DNA of 8,550 bases from Burkholderiales bacterium (GTDB taxonomy: Bacteria > Pseudomonadota > Gammaproteobacteria > Burkholderiales > Casimicrobiaceae). Numbering within the stretch: the first letter of the stretch is position 1; every line of letters starts with the position of its first letter. Of this stretch, positions 1 through 7,500 are shown piece by piece. The stretch covers positions 1 to 8,550 of the forward strand of contig JAIRPA010000218.1 of NCBI GenBank assembly GCA_031257235.1. The letters are read 5' to 3'. The notes beneath the pieces were generated by a model. It searched no databases. It saw only the letters and a program-made list of their open reading frames with translations, and was not told where the DNA came from. Made by a program: the position numbers and the translations under genes.

Positions 1-129
1 GGCTTGAAAGAAGCCAAAGACTTGGTTGACGGCGCACCGAAGCCGGTTAAAGAAGGCATTGCGAAGGCAGACGCTGAAGAAGCTAAGAAGAAGCTCGAAG
101 CCGCCGGCGCTAAAGTCGAACTCAAGTAA
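1..129 (+). CDS. rplL: Large ribosomal subunit protein bL12 (L7/L12), C-terminal fragment
   Basis: The window opens inside this gene; 42 codons and a TAA stop are visible. The peptide begins GLKEAKDLVDGAPKPVKEG and ends GAKVELK, which is the end of the bL12 C-terminal domain: the helix carrying the KEAKDLVD segment, followed by the last helix and the terminal beta strand. In the family this domain sits at the tip of the ribosomal stalk and contacts translation factors such as EF-Tu and EF-G; the N-terminal dimerisation domain and hinge lie upstream, outside the window. The family is about 120-125 residues long, so roughly two thirds of the gene is missing here because of the window edge, not because of a truncation. 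Its position just before rpoB is the usual one in bacteria. The reading frame is intact with normal sequence, and the identification is secure. Confidence 0.97.
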   Translation, partial: GLKEAKDLVDGAPKPVKEGIAKADAEEAKKKLEAAGAKVELK

Positions 130-141
130 TTGGGTCTTTCT

Positions 142-184
142 CACAAAGACCGGCAAAATCTTTGCCGGTCTTTGTGGCTTTTTT
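142..184 (+). terminator. Intrinsic terminator or attenuator hairpin after rplL
   Basis: A perfect 16-bp inverted repeat (142-157 pairs with 161-176) closes a 3-base loop (158-160). It is followed by GC and then six T residues at 179-184. The stem starts 12 bases after the rplL stop codon. This is the layout of a Rho-independent terminator on the + strand. Because rpoB and rpoC follow in the same direction, it probably works as a partial terminator (attenuator), as known for the E. coli rplL-rpoB gap, or else rpoBC has its own promoter downstream. The two bases between stem and T run and the modest T run fit leaky termination, but efficiency cannot be read from sequence. Confidence 0.88.
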
Positions 185-222
185 CGGTTGCGTTCATCGT
201 GTCGATGACGCGACGGAGGGCA

Positions 223-260
223 AAAAAGAGAGCGTTTTTATCGAAAAAACTTCTCTTTTT
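223..260 (+). other. Long A/T-rich hairpin in the rplL-rpoB gap, possible RNase III site or second terminator
   Basis: Bases 223-231 pair perfectly with 252-260 (nine pairs). The stem continues with a G-T wobble (232-251), a single bulged C at 233, and six more pairs (234-239 with 245-250) around a 5-base loop (240-244). The result is a nearly continuous duplex of about 16 pairs. The 3' arm ends in five T residues, so weak terminator activity is possible. In E. coli an RNase III processing site lies in this same gap, so a double-stranded processing site is the alternative I favour. The pairing is seen directly; the role is inferred. Confidence 0.5.
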
Positions 261-326
261 CGTCTTCTGATACGACTGCGGAAGACAGGGCATGGTCGGA
301 TGATTTTCATTTCATCGTCAGCCAGA

Positions 327-354
327 GGTTAGTAGAGGCTAACCGCCAAGCCTC
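327..354 (+). other. Two overlapping, mutually exclusive short stems in the rpoB leader
   Basis: GGTTAG at 327-332 can pair with CTAACC at 339-344. Alternatively GAGGCT at 335-340 can pair with AGCCTC at 349-354. The two six-pair stems share bases 335-344, so they cannot form together. They lie about 50 bases before the rpoB start. They may be chance pairing or a small alternative-structure element in the leader. No leader peptide or known riboswitch motif was recognised around them, and no convincing sigma-70 promoter was found in 185-390. Confidence 0.25.
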
Positions 355-393
355 CGCTTGCACGCGGACAGTCACCAACCCTATCCATCACCC

Positions 394-399
394 GGAGAG
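394..399 (+). promoter_or_regulatory. Ribosome binding site of rpoB
   Basis: GGAGAG lies five bases before the ATG at 405. This supports that ATG as the start, in agreement with the conserved N-terminus that follows (SF.EKKRIRKSF). Confidence 0.85.
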
Positions 400-404
400 T
401 TTTA

Positions 405-3400
405 ATGTCTAAAACTTATTCCTTTGCGGAAAAAAAACGCATTCGTAAAAGTTTTGCAAAACGAGGCAACGTGCTTGATGCGCCTTTTTTGCTCGAAATG
501 CAAATGCACTCGTATCGTCACTTTCTTCAGGAAGAATGTCTTCCCTCTGCGCGCAACGAGCAGGGTTTGGAATTGGCGTTTCGCTCGGTTTTCCCGATCT
601 CCAGCCATTCCGGCAACGCGCGGCTTGAATACGTTTCTTATACGTTGCACGCGCCTGTTTTTGATGTGATCGAATGCCAACAACGCGGGCTGACTTACTG
701 TTCGGCGTTGCGCGCCAAAGTGCGTTTGGTCATCATGGATAAAGATTCTTCAACGCCGCGCGTCAAAGAAGTCAAAGAGCAAGAAGTGTACATGGGTGAA
801 ATTCCCTTGATGACCGAACACGGCTCCTTCGTGATCAACGGAACGGAGCGTGTGATTGTCTCGCAGTTGCATCGTTCACCGGGGGTCTTTTTTGAGCATG
901 ATCGCGGTAAATCGCACAGCTCCGGCAAACTCTTATTCTCCGCGCGCGTGATTCCTTATCGCGGGTCTTGGCTTGACTTTGAATTTGATCCGAAGGATTT
1001 TTTATTCTTCCGGGTGGATCGTCGTCGCAAAATGCCGGTGACGATACTGTTAAAAGCCATCGGCTTATCGGTGGAAGATATTTTAAAAACGTTCTTTGAG
1101 TTTGATACTTTTTTCATCTCCAAGACCGGCTATTCGATGACGCTGGTGCCGGATCGCTTAAAAGGCGAAGTGGCCACTTTTGATATTGTCGGCAAAGACA
1201 ATCAGGTGGTGGTGCCGAAAGATAAACGCGTAACGGCGCGTGCGGTGCGGGAATTATCCGACATGGGCATCGAAAAAATTGCGGTGCCGGAATCGTATCT
1301 GGTGGGACGTTGGTTTGCCACGCATGTGGTGGATACTCAAACCGGCGAGATCATCGCAAAAGCCAATGATGAAATCACGCCGGAAATTTTGGTGAAGTTG
1401 AGTGAAATCGGTATTCGTGAAATCAAAACGATTTACACCAACGAATTGAATTGCGGCAACTACATTTCACAAACCTTACGTGCGGACGACACGCCCGATC
1501 AATACGCGGCGCGTGTGGCCATTTATCGGATGATGCGTCCGGGAGAACCGCCGACCGAAGACGCGGTTGAAGCCTTGTTTAAAGGCTTATTCTTCAGTGA
1601 AGAACGCTATGATTTGTCGCCGGTCGGTCGGATGAAGTTTAATCGCCGTCTGGGTCGCGCTGAAATCAAAGGTCCCGGAACTTTAACGCACGAGGACATC
1701 ATCAACGTTGTCAAAATTGTGGTGGATTTGCGTAACGGCAATGGAGATGTGGACGATATTGACCACTTGGGCAATCGTCGTGTGCGTTCGGTGGGTGAGT
1801 TGGTTGAGAATCAATTCCGTTCTGGGTTGGTGCGTGTTGAGCGCGCGGTCAAAGAGCGTTTGGGTCAAGCCGAAAGCGAAAACTTACAACCGCACGATTT
1901 GATCAACGCGAAACCGATTTCCGCCGCCATCAAAGAATTTTTCGGCTCGTCGCAGTTATCGCAGTTTATGGATCAAACCAATCCCTTGTCCGAGATCACA
2001 CACAAGCGTCGCGTATCGGCGTTGGGTCCGGGCGGGCTGACGCGTGAGCGCGCGGGCTTTGAGGTTCGAGACGTGCATCCGACGCATTACGGTCGCGTGT
2101 GTCCGATCGAAACGCCTGAAGGTCCGAACATCGGTTTGATTAACTCTCTTGCGTTGTACGCACGCACCAATGAATACGGCTTTTTGGAAACGCCGTATCG
2201 CAAAGTGGTCGACGGTGTCGCTACCGGCGAAATCGAATACTTGTCCGCGATTGATGAAGGGCAATTTGTGATCGCGCAGGCAAGTGCCACGGTGGACGCC
2301 AATAACCGATTGACCGACGAATTGGTTTCGTGTCGTCACGATAACGAATTTACGTTGTTTTCGCCGGACAAAGTGCAATACATGGATGTAGCACCCTCAC
2401 AAATTGTGTCGGTGGCAACGTCGCTGATTCCGTTTTTGGAACACGACGACGCGAACCGCGCGTTGATGGGATCGAACATGCAACGGCAAGCCGTGCCGTG
2501 TCTGCGTCCCGAAAAACCGTTGGTGGGCACAGGCATCGAGCGCACGGCAGCGGTGGATTCCGGCACGATGGTGACGGCGCGCCGCGGCGGGCGTGTGGAT
2601 TACGTGGACGCCACAAGAATTGTTGTGCGTGTGAACGATGACGAAACCACGGCGGGCGATGTCGGGGTTGATATTTATAATTTGGTGAAATACAAACGCT
2701 CCAACCAAAGCACGAACATCAACCAACGTCCGTTGGTGCATGTGGGCGATAACATTTTGCGTGGCGACGTGATCGCGGACGGCGCGTCCACCGATATGGG
2801 GGAATTGGCGCTGGGGCAAAACATGTTGGTCGCGTTCATGCCTTGGAACGGTTATAACTACGAAGATTCCATCTTGGTTTCCGAACGCATCGTGGCGGAT
2901 GATCGTTATACCTCGATCCACATTGAAGAATTAACGGTGGTGGCGCGTGATACCAAACTAGGCTCGGAAGAATTAACGCGCGACGTGCCGTCGTTGGGAG
3001 ACGCGCAGTTATCGCGTTTGGACGAAGCCGGCATTGTGTACATCGGCGCGGAAGTCGAAGCGGGCGATGTGTTGGTCGGGAAAGTCACCCCGAAAGGCGA
3101 AACACAATTAACGCCGGAGGAAAAACTCTTGCGCGCCATCTTCGGCGAGAAAGCCTCGGATGTCAAAGACACCAGTCTTCGTGTTCCCTCCGGCATGGCA
3201 GGGACGGTCATTGACGTTCAGGTGTTCACGCGCGAAGGTTTGAAACGCGATTCACGCGCACAACAAATCATCGACCAAGAATTAAAAAGCTATCGTCTTG
3301 ATTTAAACGATCAATTGCGGATTGTTGAAGACGACGCCTTTGCCCGCTTGGAGCGTTTGTTGGTGGGCAAAACCGTCAACGGTGGTCCGAACAAAATTCC

Positions 3401-4487
3401 CAAAGGCGAAAAGGTCACGCAGAGTTATTTGTTGTCCACGCCGCGCCACGATTGGTTTGATATTCGTATGGCGGATGACGCCACCGCAAAGCAGTTAGAG
3501 GCAATCAAAGATGCTTTATCGCAAATGCGTGTTCGTTTTGACGAAGAGTTTGAAATCAAAAAACGCAAATTAACGCAAGGGGACGAATTGCCGCCCGGCG
3601 TTCAAAAGATGGCGAAAGTTTATGTGGCGGTGAAACGTCGTTTGCAAGCCGGTGACAAAATGGCGGGTCGTCACGGTAATAAAGGCGTGGTCTCGAAGAT
3701 TGTGGCGGTGGAAGACATGCCGCACACCTTAGATGGTCGCCCTGTGGATATTGTATTAAATCCCTTGGGTGTGCCTTCACGGATGAACATCGGTCAGATT
3801 CTCGAAGTGCATTTGGGTTGGGCGGCGAAGTCTTTGGGCGAACAAGTGGACATGATGATCCGAAATTACGCGCATGCGCGTGAAATTCGCTCGGCGCTGG
3901 AAAAAATCTATAACGGTATCGGCACCAAAGAATCGTTAGATTCGTTGTCGGATGTGGAGTTGGTCAACATGGCGCAAAACCTGCGCAAAGGTATTCCGTT
4001 TGCCACGCCGGTGTTTGATGGCGCGAACCAAAGCGAAATTAAACACATGTTGAAATTGGCGCGTTTGCCTTCCTCCGGTCAGATCACGTTGTACGACGGA
4101 CGCACCGGTGAGCCGTTTGATCGTCCGGTCACGATCGGCTACATGCACATGTTAAAACTGCACCACTTGGTGGACGACAAAATGCACTCGCGTTCCACCG
4201 GTCCTTACAGTTTGGTGACGCAGCAGCCCTTGGGCGGTAAAGCGCAGTTTGGCGGACAACGTTTCGGTGAAATGGAAGTCTGGGCGTTGGAGGCTTATGG
4301 CGCGTCGCATATCTTGCAAGAAATGCTGACCGTAAAATCGGATGACGTTTCCGGTCGCACTAAAGTCTATGAAAGTATTGTCAAAGGAGATCACAAAATC
4401 GAGGCAGGAATGCCTGAATCGTTCAACGTGTTGTTAAAAGAAATTCGCGCGTTGGCGATTGATATGGATACGGAAACCAAATCGTAA
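405..4487 (+). CDS. rpoB: DNA-directed RNA polymerase subunit beta
   Basis: This is the complete 1360-residue beta subunit, close to the 1342 of E. coli and the roughly 1368 remembered for Burkholderia. Beta forms one pincer of RNA polymerase and, with beta prime, the active-site cleft. The N-terminus has the conserved EKKRIRKSFAKR block, and the protrusion carries GTERVIVSQLHRSPGVFFEHD near residue 150. The rifampicin pocket starts at GSSQLSQFMDQ (residue 514). Its key residues Q520, D523, H533, R536, S538 and L540 match rifampicin-sensitive enzymes, so no common resistance change is visible. MPWNGYNYEDSI holds E820 and D821 (E. coli E813/D814). GDKMAGRHGNKG holds the active-site lysines K1085 and K1093 (E. 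coli 1065/1073). The C-terminal GGKAQFGGQRFGEMEVWALEAYGA block, which packs against beta prime, is intact. An insert of lineage type lies between about residues 955 and 1060. It follows the rplL hairpins and precedes rpoC by 87 bases, very likely on one transcript. There is no frameshift. Confidence 0.99.
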   Translation: MSKTYSFAEKKRIRKSFAKRGNVLDAPFLLEMQMHSYRHFLQEECLPSARNEQGLELAFRSVFPISSHSGNARLEYVSYTLHAPVFDVIECQQRGLTYCSALRAKVRLVIMDKDSSTPRVKEVKEQEVYMGEIPLMTEHGSFVINGTERVIVSQLHRSPGVFFEHDRGKSHSSGKLLFSARVIPYRGSWLDFEFDPKDFLFFRVDRRRKMPVTILLKAIGLSVEDILKTFFEFDTFFISKTGYSMTLVPDRLKGEVATFDIVGKDNQVVVPKDKRVTARAVRELSDMGIEKIAVPESYLVGRWFATHVVDTQTGEIIAKANDEITPEILVKLSEIGIREIKTIYTNELNCGNYISQTLRADDTPDQYAARVAIYRMMRPGEPPTEDAVEALFKGLFFSEERYDLSPVGRMKFNRRLGRAEIKGPGTLTHEDIINVVKIVVDLRNGNGDVDDIDHLGNRRVRSVGELVENQFRSGLVRVERAVKERLGQAESENLQPHDLINAKPISAAIKEFFGSSQLSQFMDQTNPLSEITHKRRVSALGPGGLTRERAGFEVRDVHPTHYGRVCPIETPEGPNIGLINSLALYARTNEYGFLETPYRKVVDGVATGEIEYLSAIDEGQFVIAQASATVDANNRLTDELVSCRHDNEFTLFSPDKVQYMDVAPSQIVSVATSLIPFLEHDDANRALMGSNMQRQAVPCLRPEKPLVGTGIERTAAVDSGTMVTARRGGRVDYVDATRIVVRVNDDETTAGDVGVDIYNLVKYKRSNQSTNINQRPLVHVGDNILRGDVIADGASTDMGELALGQNMLVAFMPWNGYNYEDSILVSERIVADDRYTSIHIEELTVVARDTKLGSEELTRDVPSLGDAQLSRLDEAGIVYIGAEVEAGDVLVGKVTPKGETQLTPEEKLLRAIFGEKASDVKDTSLRVPSGMAGTVIDVQVFTREGLKRDSRAQQIIDQELKSYRLDLNDQLRIVEDDAFARLERLLVGKTVNGGPNKIPKGEKVTQSYLLSTPRHDWFDIRMADDATAKQLEAIKDALSQMRVRFDEEFEIKKRKLTQGDELPPGVQKMAKVYVAVKRRLQAGDKMAGRHGNKGVVSKIVAVEDMPHTLDGRPVDIVLNPLGVPSRMNIGQILEVHLGWAAKSLGEQVDMMIRNYAHAREIRSALEKIYNGIGTKESLDSLSDVELVNMAQNLRKGIPFATPVFDGANQSEIKHMLKLARLPSSGQITLYDGRTGEPFDRPVTIGYMHMLKLHHLVDDKMHSRSTGPYSLVTQQPLGGKAQFGGQRFGEMEVWALEAYGASHILQEMLTVKSDDVSGRTKVYESIVKGDHKIEAGMPESFNVLLKEIRALAIDMDTETKS

Positions 4488-4527
4488 ACCGATCATAAAG
4501 GTGAATCACGAATTGGGATAGATTTAT

Positions 4528-4554
4528 TTGCCGCGCTTTAAAAACGCGCGGTAA
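4528..4554 (+). other. GC-rich hairpin in the rpoB-rpoC gap
   Basis: CCGCGC at 4531-4536 pairs with GCGCGG at 4546-4551. Two A-T pairs and one G-T wobble extend the stem outward to 4528 and 4554, giving nine pairs around a 9-base loop (4537-4545). No T run follows, so it is not a standard intrinsic terminator. It ends 11 bases before the rpoC ribosome binding site and could affect transcript stability or rpoC translation. The pairing is seen; any role is inference. Confidence 0.45.
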
Positions 4555-4565
4555 TCAAACAAAGC

Positions 4566-4569
4566 GGAG
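4566..4569 (+). promoter_or_regulatory. Ribosome binding site of rpoC
   Basis: GGAG lies five bases before the ATG at 4575, the same spacing as from the rpoB site to its start. It decides the rpoC start, which matters because the first 18 or so residues of RpoC vary between lineages. Confidence 0.82.
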
Positions 4570-4574
4570 CAATC

Positions 4575-7500
4575 ATGGCTATAGATTATGCGGAAATACA
4601 TCGGCAGTTACACAAGAACAAGGATAAGGAATTTGACTCGATTAAAGTCGGGTTAGCCTCTCCTGAAAAAATTCGTTCTTGGTCGTATGGCGAGGTCAAA
4701 AAACCCGAAACGATTAACTATCGTACTTTCAAACCGGAGCGCGACGGTTTATTCTGCGCGAAGATATTCGGACCCATCAAAGATTACGAATGCTTGTGCG
4801 GCAAGTATAAGCGTTTGAAACATCGCGGCGTGATTTGTGAGCGTTGCGGGGTTGAGGTCACGTTGACCAAAGAGCGTCGGGTTCGTGAAGGTCACATTGA
4901 GCTGGCGAGCCCTGTCGCACACATTTGGTTTTTAAAGAGCTTACCCTCGCGTTTGGGGATGGTGTTGGATATGGCGTTGCGCGACATTGAGCGTGTGTTG
5001 TACTTTGAAGCGTATGTCGTGACGGATCCGGGGATGACCTCGTTGAATCGCGGTCAGCTTTTAACCGAAGACGATTATCAGGCAAAGTACGATCAATACA
5101 ACGGAGACTTTCAAGCGAGCATGGGCGCGGAAGGCATTCGTGATTTGTTGAAGAGTTTAAACATTGTCAACGAAGCCGAAACATTGCGCAAAGAATTAGA
5201 GGCAACGCAATCCGAAGCTAAAGTCAAAAAAATCGCCAAACGTTTAAAAGTCTTGGAAGCGTTTTTGAAGTCCGGCATTAAACCTGAGTGGATGATTCTC
5301 GAAGTGTTGCCGGTGTTGCCGCCGGAGTTGCGTCCTTTGGTGCCATTGGACGGCGGACGTTTTGCCACCTCAGACTTAAACGATCTTTATCGTCGCGTGA
5401 TTAACCGCAACAATCGTTTAAGAAGGCTATTGGAGTTAAAAGCACCGGACATCATCGTCAGAAACGAAAAGCGGATGTTGCAGGAAGCGGTGGATTCTTT
5501 ATTGGACAACGGTCGCCGCGGAAAGGCGATGACCGGCGCGAACAAGCGTCCGTTGAAATCGCTGGCTGACATGATCAAAGGGAAGGGCGGGCGCTTCCGT
5601 CAAAACTTATTAGGCAAGCGCGTTGACTACTCCGGTCGTTCGGTGATTGTGGTGGGTCCTCAATTAAAACTGCATCAATGCGGTTTGCCGAAATTGATGG
5701 CGTTGGAGCTATTTAAACCTTTCATCTTCAACAAATTGGAAGAGATGAACTTGGCGACAACCATCAAAGCCGCCAAGAAAATGGTGGAAAATCACGAGCC
5801 GATTGTTTGGGATTTCTTGGAAGAAGTGATTCGTGAACATCCGGTCTTGTTGAACCGCGCACCGACCTTGCACCGCTTGGGGATTCAAGCGTTTGAACCC
5901 GTGCTGATTGAAGGCAAAGCGATACAGCTTCATCCTTTGGTGTGTACGGCGTTTAACGCGGACTTCGACGGCGACCAAATGGCGGTACACGTTCCTTTGT
6001 CGATTGAAGCGCAAATGGAAGCGCGAACATTAATGTTGGCGTCGAACAATGTGTTGTTGCCCTCCAACGGTGAGCCGTGTATTGTGCCTTCGCAAGATAT
6101 TGTGTTGGGGCTTTACTACGCCACGCGCGAGAAGATCGGCGCACGCGGGGAAGGCATGATGTTTTCGGATGTGGCGGAAGTGTTGCGCGCCTATGAAAAC
6201 AAAGAGGCAGACCTTCACGCCAAAGTGTTGGTCAGAATCACCGAGACGTATAAAACCGCCGGCGGGCAATTACAGGAAAGAATCGTGCGCTACGATACCA
6301 CCGTGGGTCGCGCGTTATTGTCTGAAATTCTGCCGCCCGGCATGTCTTTTTCTGCCATCAACAAACCGTTGAAGAAAAAAGAAATTTCTAAACTCATCAA
6401 CATGAGTTTCCACGCCTGCGGTTTGCGTGAAACCGTGATCTTCGCGGATAAACTCATGCAGCAAGGTTATGCGTTGGCAACCCGTTGCGGCATTTCGTTT
6501 GCGGCGGACGACATGATTGTGCCGCCTGAAAAACGCGCCATCATCGAGCAAGCCGAGAAAGAGGTCAAAGAGATTCAAACGCAATACACTTCCGGCTTGG
6601 TGACGCAAGGCGAACGCTACAACAAAGTGATTGATATTTGGGGGCGTGCCGGTGATGAAATTGCCAAGGCGATGATGTTGCAGTTGAGCAAAATGGAAGT
6701 GACCACGCGCAAGGGTGAGAAAGTCATTCAAGACTCGTTTAACGCGATCTACATGATGGCAGACTCCGGCGCGCGGGGTTCGGCGGCGCAGATTCGTCAG
6801 TTAGCGGGGATGCGCGGATTGATGGCGCGTCCTGACGGTTCGATTATCGAAACGCCGATTACCGCAAACTTCAGTGAAGGTTTGAACGTGTTGCAATACT
6901 TCATCTCCACACACGGCGCGCGTAAAGGTCTTGCCGATACGGCGTTAAAAACCGCAAACTCCGGTTATTTAACGCGCCGTTTGGTGGATGTGACGCAAGA
7001 TTTGGTCGTGACCGAAGACGATTGCGGAACGCGCAAAGGCGTGTTGTTGCAATCTTTGATGGAAGGCGGCGAAGTCATCGAGCCCTTGCGCGATCGTATT
7101 TTAGGTCGTGTGGCCGCGATAGATATTGTTCATCCCGAAACGCAAGTCACGCTTTACGAAGCGGGAACCTTGTTGGGTGAAGAAGAAGTCGGCGAGATTG
7201 AAAAGCTCGGCATTGATGCCGTGAAAGTTCGCGCGCCGTTGACCTGCGAAACGCGCTATGGGCTTTGCGCCAAATGTTATGGACGGGATTTGGGTCGCGG
7301 GCAATTAGTCAACGTCGGTGAGGCGGTGGGCGTGATTGCCGCGCAGTCCATCGGTGAACCCGGAACCCAGCTGACGATGCGGACATTCCACATCGGGGGC
7401 GCGGCATCCCGTACCGCGGCGGTCTCGCAAATCGAATCGAAGTCTTCCGGTCGTGTGCGTTTCTCGTCGCAATTGCGTTTTGTCACCAACGCTAAAGGCG

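Noticed and set aside
26..208. A 60-codon plus-strand frame over the rplL end and the terminator
   Set aside because: It is out of frame with rplL, runs through the hairpin, and has no good ribosome binding site or family resemblance.
1941..2036. Possible rifampicin-resistance changes in the RpoB pocket
   Set aside because: The key residues are of the sensitive type. The differences from E. coli (Thr for Asn518, Val for Ile530) look like ordinary lineage variation.
1956..2921. Several long open frames on the minus strand inside rpoB (up to 174 codons)
   Set aside because: They overlap a fully conserved gene, have no recognisable family features, and are expected from codon bias on the opposite strand. 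The same holds for the minus-strand frames at 7580-8306 inside rpoC.
3648..3695. Alanine before GDKMAGRHGNKG in RpoB where E. coli has proline
   Set aside because: That position is not invariant; as I recall, some Firmicutes also lack the proline. The catalytic lysines are intact.
4513..4542. Possible internal promoter for rpoC (TTGGGA, 18-base spacer, TTTAAA)
   Set aside because: Only four of six matches in each box, a spacer at the edge of the range, and overlap with the hairpin; such matches are frequent by chance.
5943..5984. Threonine in VCTAFNADFDGDQ of RpoC where E. coli has alanine
   Set aside because: The same threonine is remembered from other bacteria such as Bacillus, and the catalytic motif itself is unchanged.
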